Assembly: GCA_902782815.1 (NCBI GenBank)
Contig: CACZOS010000182.1
Span: 1 to 7,967, forward strand
DNA from: an uncultured Lachnospiraceae bacterium
Lineage (GTDB): Bacteria; Bacillota; Clostridia; Lachnospirales; Lachnospiraceae
Length of the DNA stretch: 7,967 nucleotides
Direction: 5' to 3'
In this document: piece by piece, positions 1 through 4,998 of the stretch
Layout of the letters: each line of letters starts with the position of its first letter
How positions within the stretch are numbered: the first letter of the stretch is position 1
Notes under the pieces: generated by a model
What the model was told of the DNA's origin: nothing
Databases searched by the model: none
The model's input: only the letters and a program-made list of their open reading frames with translations
Made by a program: the position numbers and the translations under genes

Positions 1-819
1 AGGGATGCCCAGGTTATCCTGGTCAATAAGGTCCTGGTAAACCGGGAGACCATCGGAGAGGCATCCCGGCTTAAATTTGTATGTGAAACCGCCACAGGGA
101 CCAACAATCTGGACCTGGATTACCTTAAAGAGAGGGGGATAGGCTGGTGCAATGCAGCGGGATATTCCACTGAGGCGGTGGCCCAGCACACCTTTGCCCT
201 TCTTTTTTATCTGCTTGAACATATGAGATACTTTGACGATTATGTTAAATCAGGCGCCTATACCGCTTCAGGCTGTTTTACCGAAGTGACTCATCCCTAC
301 ACTGAGATTTCCGGCAAGACCTGGGGAATTATCGGGCTGGGAACCATCGGCAGGAGAGTGGCCGGGCTTGCGGAATGTTTTGGGGCCAAAGTAATCTATG
401 CCTCCGCGTCGGGAGCTGCCCCCCAGAAGGGTTACGAGCAGGTTTCCCTGGAGGAACTCTACAGACGGTCGGATATTATCTCCGTACATGCCCCCCTCAA
501 TACCCACACCCTGCATCTGGTGGACAGGGAAGCCTTTGCAAAGATGAAAAAGACCGCAATTTTCCTGAACCTGGGCAGGGGTCCCATCATCGTGGAAAAA
601 GACCTGAGGGAGGCTCTGGACCGCGGGCTAATTGCAGCTGCCGGACTGGATGTGCTTGATGAGGAACCCATGGCGGAGGATAATCCTTTAAGGGATTTTA
701 CGGACAGCGACCGTCTGATCATTACCCCGCATGTTGCCTGGGCCAGCAAGGAGGCCAGGGAGCGGCTGATGGATATGATCCTTACTCAGCTTAAGGCCTG
801 GATGGAAACAGGAAACTGA
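1..819 (+). CDS. D-2-hydroxyacid dehydrogenase, NAD(P)-dependent (5' end missing)
   Basis: The reading frame is open from base 1 to the TGA at 817-819, giving 272 residues. The family is usually about 315-330 aa, so roughly 45-55 N-terminal residues lie outside the window; the internal ATG at 178 is not the true start. The protein should reversibly reduce a 2-keto acid (hydroxypyruvate, glyoxylate or similar) in the cytoplasm. Visible in order are the rest of the substrate domain, the Rossmann glycine motif GLGTIG (residues 112-117 of the fragment), the catalytic Arg in NLGRGP (R193), the acidic DVLDEEP segment holding the catalytic Glu (217-223) and the catalytic His in TPHVAW (H244). After the second Rossmann strand the sequence is VIYASASG, with no acidic residue where NAD-specific enzymes usually have Asp. 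This suggests NADP use or relaxed cofactor choice (inference). The exact substrate cannot be told. It is followed after 33 bases by the ATPase gene. Confidence 0.93.
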   Translation, partial: RDAQVILVNKVLVNRETIGEASRLKFVCETATGTNNLDLDYLKERGIGWCNAAGYSTEAVAQHTFALLFYLLEHMRYFDDYVKSGAYTASGCFTEVTHPYTEISGKTWGIIGLGTIGRRVAGLAECFGAKVIYASASGAAPQKGYEQVSLEELYRRSDIISVHAPLNTHTLHLVDREAFAKMKKTAIFLNLGRGPIIVEKDLREALDRGLIAAAGLDVLDEEPMAEDNPLRDFTDSDRLIITPHVAWASKEARERLMDMILTQLKAWMETGN

Positions 820-852
820 TCCGGCATATCCCGAAAAGGAGAAAGGAGTTTT

Positions 853-1470
853 ATGTCGATAAAAAAGATCGTGGTCACCGGAGGACCCTGCGCGGGAAAA
901 ACCACAGCCCTGAATCTGATTGCAGAGACCTTTGCACAATTGGGCTACCGGGTGATTTTCATTCCGGAAACCGCCACAGAGCTGATTTCTTCCGGAATAG
1001 CGCCATGGACCTGCTGTTCCCCTTTTGCCTACCAGGTATATCAGGTCAGGCTTCAGCTGGCCAAGGAAAAGATCTACGGGGAAGCTGCCGAATCCATGAA
1101 GGATGAGAAGATCCTGATCGTGTGTGACCGGGGCATGATGGACAACAAGGCCTACGTTACGCCGGAAGAATTCCGGGATCTTATGGAGTCTTTCTCCTCT
1201 GAGGAAGAAATCTATTCCGCTTATGATGCTGTATTTCACCTGGTGACTGCCGCCAAGGGAGCTGTGGAATTCTATACTTTAGGCAACAATAATGCCAGAA
1301 CCGAAACGGTGGAGGAGGCAGCCCTTCTGGATGATAAGGTGGCGGAAGCATGGAGAAGACACCCCCATTTCCGCCTCATCGACAACCGGTCTGATTTTGA
1401 ACACAAGATGAAGTATCTTCTTTCAGAGATCGCTCTCTTTTTGGGAGAGTCCCTGACCGGAGAGGAATAA
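853..1470 (+). CDS. AAA_28-type P-loop ATPase/kinase-like protein
   Basis: This is a 205-aa soluble protein with no membrane segment. It has a Walker A loop, GGPCAGKTT (residues 10-18), right at the N-terminus and a Walker B/DRG-like stretch, LIVCDRGMMD (88-97). A lid-like region with an arginine follows (NARTETVEEA, 147-156), then a conserved-looking C-terminal block with AW..HPH...IDN (166-178). This order matches the AAA_28 family, which is related to the NadR kinase domain and TTD14-type proteins. These bind or phosphorylate small nucleotides or regulate through GTP/ATP, but the substrate here is unknown. The start is backed by AAAGGAG at 842-848, four bases upstream. The gene lies 33 bases after the dehydrogenase with no promoter visible between them, so both are probably co-transcribed. 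An intrinsic terminator follows directly. A link to the nitrogenase-like operon downstream is not supported. Confidence 0.85.
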   Translation: MSIKKIVVTGGPCAGKTTALNLIAETFAQLGYRVIFIPETATELISSGIAPWTCCSPFAYQVYQVRLQLAKEKIYGEAAESMKDEKILIVCDRGMMDNKAYVTPEEFRDLMESFSSEEEIYSAYDAVFHLVTAAKGAVEFYTLGNNNARTETVEEAALLDDKVAEAWRRHPHFRLIDNRSDFEHKMKYLLSEIALFLGESLTGEE

Positions 1471-1481
1471 GGACAGGTTTG

Positions 1482-1525
1482 CAGGAGAATGCCCTGTTTC
1501 AGGGCGGTATCCTGATTGTGTTTTT
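1482..1525 (+). terminator. Intrinsic terminator after the ATPase gene
   Basis: A two-tier stem is visible 12 bases after the stop codon. The outer arm is CAGGA (1482-1486) with TCCTG (1510-1514). The inner arm is a perfect GCCCTG (1491-1496) with CAGGGC (1500-1505) around a TTT loop. It is followed by ATTGTGTTTTT (1515-1525). The layout is that of a Rho-independent terminator and separates the upstream unit from the nitrogenase-like operon. Confidence 0.8.
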
Positions 1526-1551
1526 GCCGGAAATATGATAAGGTGTATAGA
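1524..1551 (+). promoter_or_regulatory. Weak sigma-A-like promoter candidate for the nitrogenase-like operon
   Basis: TTGCCG (1524-1529) and TATAGA (1546-1551) are 16 bases apart and each match 4 of 6 consensus positions. Two other -10-like hexamers, TATGAT (1534-1539) and TATTAT (1555-1560), lie close by without a good -35. A promoter is expected between the terminator and the structured leader, and this AT-rich patch is the best place for it. The exact boxes are uncertain. No -24/-12 sigma-54 site, typical of many nif promoters, was seen. Confidence 0.3.
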
Positions 1552-1560
1552 GAATATTAT

Positions 1561-1774
1561 TTTCTGACCTAAAGGATTTCTTCGGTAATCCTGAGGGAAA
1601 GACGGTCATAAATGCAAATTAAGTCAAATAAAGAGATGATCCAACCATGAGGGCAAGGAATACCGCGCTGGATTCGTTGATCGGCTCTCCCTTTACTGAA
1701 GGGGAGAAGACAGAGAGATACGGGCTCCTTTACCCTTACTGCGAGAGCAGGGCTGGGTCAGGGAGTCTGTTTTT
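1561..1774 (+). promoter_or_regulatory. Structured 5' leader, candidate riboswitch/attenuator
   Basis: The roughly 300-base gap between 1470 and 1775 has no recognised gene, and its second part is rich in RNA structure. Element A is TGACC (1565-1569) with GGTCA (1604-1608) enclosing AGGATT/AATCCT (1573-1578/1587-1592), capped by a C(UUCG)G tetraloop and followed by GAGGGAAAGAC. Element B pairs ATCCA (1639-1643) with TGGAT (1669-1673). Element C pairs TCTCCCTT (1686-1693) with the AGGGGAGA strand (1700-1707). Element D is the terminator-like hairpin listed separately. Elements C and D can compete: GGAG of C (1703-1706) is complementary to CTCC of D (1725-1728), and CTCCC of C (1687-1691) is complementary to the Shine-Dalgarno GGGAG (1761-1765). 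This is what an aptamer plus expression platform would look like. I could not match it by eye to a known class; the Moco/tungsten family and Ni/Co family deserve a direct test. Confidence 0.55.
1722..1774 (+). terminator. Terminator-like, Shine-Dalgarno-sequestering hairpin before the nifH-like gene
   Basis: Three stacked helices can be drawn: GGCTCC (1723-1728) with GGAGTC (1762-1767, one G-U pair), ACCC (1732-1735) with GGGT (1755-1758), and CTGC (1739-1742) with GCAG (1747-1750) closed by a GAGA GNRA tetraloop. TGTTTTT (1768-1774) follows, ending exactly at the ATG at 1775. The only Shine-Dalgarno candidate for that ATG, GGGAG at 1761-1765 (9 bases upstream), sits in the 3' strand of the outer helix. 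The hairpin could therefore act by termination, by blocking ribosome access, or both. Confidence 0.55.
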
Positions 1775-2536
1775 ATGTTAAGAATCGCGATCTACGGAAA
1801 GGGTGGGATCGGAAAATCCACAGTGACCAGTAATCTGGCCGCCGCTTTTGCCAGCCTGGGAAAACGGGTGATCCAGATCGGCTGTGATCCCAAGGCGGAT
1901 TCCACCATGAATCTGTGCGGAGGTGAACCCCCTCTGCCGGTGATGAATTATCTGCGGGAATATGACAGGGAACCGGAGGCGGTTGAGGAGATCTCCAAGA
2001 CCGGCTTCGGCCAGGTCCTCTGTATTGAGACCGGCGGGCCCACCCCGGGCCTGGGTTGTGCGGGAAGGGGAATTATCGCTACATTTTCCCTTCTGGAAGA
2101 CCTGGAACTATTTGAACAGTATAAGCCGGATGTGGTCCTCTATGATGTTCTGGGGGATGTGGTGTGCGGAGGTTTCGCGGCACCCATACGGGAAGGTTAT
2201 GCCTCCCGGGTGATCATCGTCACTTCGGGGGAGAAGATGGCTCTTTATGCGGCAGGCAATATCAATACGGCGGTGAAGAATTTCGAGGACCGGAGCTATG
2301 CCACCGTACTGGGCATTATCCTGAACCGGAGGAACGTGGATGAGGAGGAGGAAAAAGTGAAGCAGTTCGCGGATTCTCTGGGCTTGTCCGTCATCGGAGA
2401 TATACCAAGGAGTCGGGAGATCAATTATTATGAGGACCGGGGAATGACTGCTGTCCAGGGAGATCCGGACTGTCTGGTCAGCCGGTGTTTTCTTAAACTG
2501 GCAAATGAACTTTTAGCACTGCCGGAGGATGACTGA
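1775..2536 (+). CDS. NifH-like Fe protein (nitrogenase-superfamily reductase component)
   Basis: This is a 253-aa cytoplasmic P-loop ATPase of the NifH/BchL/CfbC family, which passes electrons ATP-dependently from a subunit-bridging [4Fe-4S] cluster to a NifDK-type partner. It has the P-loop GKGGIGKST (8-16) and the GCDPKADST motif (36-44). The first cluster cysteine is C95 in [12 protein letters not shown], with R98 at the position ADP-ribosylated in NifH by DraT. The second cluster cysteine is C131 in [28 protein letters not shown] (153-163) is also very close to NifH. It is shorter than NifH (about 275-295 aa), mainly through a trimmed C-terminus. The start is the only one that places the P-loop normally; its Shine-Dalgarno lies inside the leader hairpin. 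The stop overlaps the next start by one base (TGATG at 2534-2538), so translation is coupled. Membership of the Fe-protein family is certain; nitrogen fixation is not implied. Confidence 0.95.
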   Translation: MLRIAIYGKGGIGKSTVTSNLAAAFASLGKRVIQIGCDPKADSTMNLCGGEPPLPVMNYLREYDREPEAVEEISKTGFGQVLCIETGGPTPGLGCAGRGIIATFSLLEDLELFEQYKPDVVLYDVLGDVVCGGFAAPIREGYASRVIIVTSGEKMALYAAGNINTAVKNFEDRSYATVLGIILNRRNVDEEEEKVKQFADSLGLSVIGDIPRSREINYYEDRGMTAVQGDPDCLVSRCFLKLANELLALPEDD

Positions 2537-3864
2537 TGGAAAGGGAGAAGAAGGCATATTTCATAACCGCCGGCCGGCTGGCCGAGAGAGGATCCGGGGA
2601 TATTCCTCCCCAGCTGGTCTCGGGTAAACATCTGATCTATTCCTCCCCGGCCACTCTGGCTTTCAACTCCCCGGGAGCTCAGGGATACGGGGTCAAAAGG
2701 GCAGGACTGTCCATACCCGGATCGGTCATGCTTCTGGTGTCACCCGGCTGTTGCGGTAGAAATACCACGATCCTTACCGAATACGAAGAGTACAGGAACC
2801 GTTTTTTCTTCCTGACTCTGGATCAGACGGATATTGTGACAGGAAGACATCTGAGAAAGATTCCACAGGCTGTGGAGGAAGTCTGTGCGTGCCTGGACCG
2901 GAAACCTTCCGTGGTGATGATCTGCATCACCTGCGTGGATGCCTTGCTGGGAACGGATATGGAAAGGGTCTGCCGAAAGGCTCAGGAGGGGACAGAGATC
3001 CCCGTTCTGCCCTGCTATATGTATGCACTCACCAGGGAGGGAAGAAAACCGCCCATGGTCCATGTCCGCCAGTCCATTTATTCCCTGCTCGAAACCAGGA
3101 GAAAGAAGGGAGATATGGTCAATCTTCTGGGGTTTTTTGATCATCTGACGGATGACTGCGAGATTTACCCCCTGCTTGAAAGCCTGGGGGTCCGGAAGAT
3201 CAAAGAGATCGGCAGATGCAGGGAGTTTGGGGACTATCTTGAGATGGGGGACGCCAACTTTAACCTGGTCCTTAATCCGGAAGCCCGTTTTGCCGCCTCC
3301 GATCTGCAGAAACGGCTGGGCATGCCCTTTATCGAGCTGACCCGGTCCTATCAGACCGATAAAATAAAAAAACAGTATGAACTCTTTGCCTCTGCCCTGG
3401 GGATGGACCTTGATGTCCGGGCCTGGCATGAGGAGGCTGAAGAGTGTATCATGAAATTTAAGAGCGATCATCCCGGACTGACCTTCTCCGTGGGAGAGGG
3501 CTGCAATGCCAATGCCTTTGAGTTGTCCCTGGCCTTGCTCCGCTATGGATTTTCCGTGGCGGAGATCTTCGCCGACATCGGGCAGGCGGACTTTGTCTAT
3601 CTGAGAAAGATTGCCGCTCTGAGTCCGGATACCAGGATCTATTCCAACCTTGAGCCCACCATGATCTACTATGATCCGGCCGGGTCCGGCACGGATATTG
3701 CCGTGGGAAAGGATGCCGGCTATTATCATCCGGAATCGGCCCGTCTGGAGTGGAACCGGGATATCCAGCCCTTCGGCTACGCCGGGCTCCGACATTTCCT
3801 TGATGGCTGCCGGGAAGCCCTTGAGGGAAGACCGTCGGGGGAAAAGAGGGAGGACGCAGGATGA
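2536..3864 (+). CDS. NifD-like subunit of a nitrogenase-like component 1
   Basis: This 442-aa protein of the nitrogenase component 1 type (NifD about 490 aa) probably forms the catalytic partner of the NifH-like protein together with the next gene product. Landmarks by eye: VSPGCCGRN (69-76) matches the NifD segment carrying P-cluster Cys88, and ITCVDALLGTD (131-141) matches the Cys154 segment (SEC..GLIGDD). The earlier Cys62 segment appears as SPGAQGYG (45-52) without cysteine. Near the C-terminus YAGLRHFLDG (415-424) mirrors NifD YSGPYHGFDG, so H420 falls on the FeMo-co ligand His442. The region of the FeMo-co Cys275 reads LVLNPEA (244-250), without cysteine. The start has GGAGG (2524-2528) seven bases upstream and overlaps the nifH-like stop. 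The gene ends in an ATGA overlap with the nifK-like gene. The family is clear; the substrate and bound cofactor are unknown. It is not BchN, BchY or CfbD-like in context. Confidence 0.88.
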   Translation: MEREKKAYFITAGRLAERGSGDIPPQLVSGKHLIYSSPATLAFNSPGAQGYGVKRAGLSIPGSVMLLVSPGCCGRNTTILTEYEEYRNRFFFLTLDQTDIVTGRHLRKIPQAVEEVCACLDRKPSVVMICITCVDALLGTDMERVCRKAQEGTEIPVLPCYMYALTREGRKPPMVHVRQSIYSLLETRRKKGDMVNLLGFFDHLTDDCEIYPLLESLGVRKIKEIGRCREFGDYLEMGDANFNLVLNPEARFAASDLQKRLGMPFIELTRSYQTDKIKKQYELFASALGMDLDVRAWHEEAEECIMKFKSDHPGLTFSVGEGCNANAFELSLALLRYGFSVAEIFADIGQADFVYLRKIAALSPDTRIYSNLEPTMIYYDPAGSGTDIAVGKDAGYYHPESARLEWNRDIQPFGYAGLRHFLDGCREALEGRPSGEKREDAG

Positions 3865-4940
3865 AAGGATTATGGAAATATCTCTCCCCCTTTGCGCCGG
3901 ACCAGTCCGGAGCCACAGGTGTTCTGTGTGAGATGGGAGGGCTGATCGTCATTATTGACGCGGGGGGATGCGCAGGAAACATCTGCGGGTTTGACGAACC
4001 CCGCTGGTTTGAAGAAAGAAGTGCCATTTACAGTGCCGGGCTCAGAGATATGGACGCCATACTGGGCAGGGATGACCGCCTGATCGAGAAGATCGGAGAT
4101 GCCTGCCGGAAGGTGGAAGGGGAATTTGTGGCCCTGGTGGGCACACCGGTTCCTGCGGTGATCGGGACCGATTACCGGGCCCTGAAACACATGATCGAAG
4201 CCAGGACAGGGATTCCCGCCTTGGCCATTGATACGGACGGGGTCCACTATTATGATCTTGGCTGTGAGAAGGCCTGGCTTGCTCTCTTTCAGACTTTCAC
4301 GGAGATGAGTTACGGGATGGAGCCCGGAACCTACGGGGTTATCGGGGCTACCCCTTTTGACGTTCCCATGGAAGGTATTCATTTTGAGGAACCGGGAATT
4401 TATTACTGCTACGGGATGGGGGCCGGGATCGAAGAGATCAGGAAAGCGGGAACTGTCATGAAGAACCTGGTGGTATCTCCCGGCGGCCTGAAGGCTGCCA
4501 GGTATCTTGCCAAACGATTCGGCGTTCCCTATGAAGCGGTCTATCCCCTGAAGAGTATTGCATATTTTGAAGAATTTCTTGACATAATCAGAAACATGGT
4601 ATCCAACGGCAGGGATCCGGAAAGGATCCTGATCCTGCATCAGCAGGTTCTGGCTCACAGTCTGAGGAATGAACTCCGCAGATACAGCAAAGCCGCCATG
4701 GTGGCAGCCGGCTGGTTCGGAATGGATAAAGAACTGGCAGAACCCTGGGATGTCTCTCTGACCCAGGAGGATGAATGGATCCGCCTGGTACAGGAAGGAG
4801 ATTTTGACCTGATCATCGGGGACCGGCTCCTGCTGAATGCCATTCCGGGATACCGTGGTAAATTTATCGGGCTGGATCATTTCCCAATCTCCGGAAAACC
4901 TCTCGCTTTTTCTTTTGAAGAGCTTGAGATCGGAGAGTGA
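3861..4940 (+). CDS. NifK-like subunit of a nitrogenase-like component 1 (short form)
   Basis: This 359-aa protein is much shorter than NifK (about 510-520 aa) and BchB. The N-terminal part keeps the NifK pattern: QSGATGVLCEMG (15-26) resembles NifK QPLGAVLCALG, and AGGCAGNICGF (34-44) falls on the segment with P-cluster Cys95. AILGRDDRLIEKI (66-78) resembles NifK VFGGQQNMKDGL, and GTPVPAVIGTD (94-104) matches the STTCMAEVIGDD segment. Of the three NifK P-cluster cysteines only C37 remains. The Cys70 position appears to be D14 and the Cys153 position P98. C42 is an extra nearby cysteine. The middle has YGVIGATPFD and VVSPGGLKAARYLAKRFGVPYE, typical of Rossmann-like component 1 domains, and the C-terminus has DFDLIIGDRLL. 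The start has GGGAGG (3848-3853) seven bases upstream and overlaps the nifD-like stop (ATGA, 3861-3864), which fits stoichiometric subunits. Function is inferred from family and pairing only. Confidence 0.82.
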   Translation: MKGLWKYLSPFAPDQSGATGVLCEMGGLIVIIDAGGCAGNICGFDEPRWFEERSAIYSAGLRDMDAILGRDDRLIEKIGDACRKVEGEFVALVGTPVPAVIGTDYRALKHMIEARTGIPALAIDTDGVHYYDLGCEKAWLALFQTFTEMSYGMEPGTYGVIGATPFDVPMEGIHFEEPGIYYCYGMGAGIEEIRKAGTVMKNLVVSPGGLKAARYLAKRFGVPYEAVYPLKSIAYFEEFLDIIRNMVSNGRDPERILILHQQVLAHSLRNELRRYSKAAMVAAGWFGMDKELAEPWDVSLTQEDEWIRLVQEGDFDLIIGDRLLLNAIPGYRGKFIGLDHFPISGKPLAFSFEELEIGE

Positions 4941-4998
4941 GGAGGAGATATTCCGGAGCAGCCCATGAGGCAGATTGCCGTACAACAGGTGAGGAAGA

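Noticed and set aside
1526..1774. Sigma-54 (-24/-12) nif-type promoter
   Set aside because: No TGGCAC-N5-TTGC match was found by eye in the gap before the nifH-like gene.
2740..3795. Minus-strand open frame of 351 codons inside the nifD-like gene
   Set aside because: Antisense shadow of a clear component 1 gene; low-complexity Gly/Pro/His-rich translation without motifs.
1775..4940. Classical molybdenum nitrogenase nifHDK
   Set aside because: Subunits are too short, several P-cluster cysteines and the FeMo-co cysteine are missing by eye, and no nif accessory genes are in the window.
1775..4940. Dark-operative protochlorophyllide reductase (bchL/N/B) or coenzyme F430 CfbCD
   Set aside because: No tetrapyrrole genes nearby, hyp genes instead; CfbD is a single homodimeric subunit whereas two different subunits are present here.
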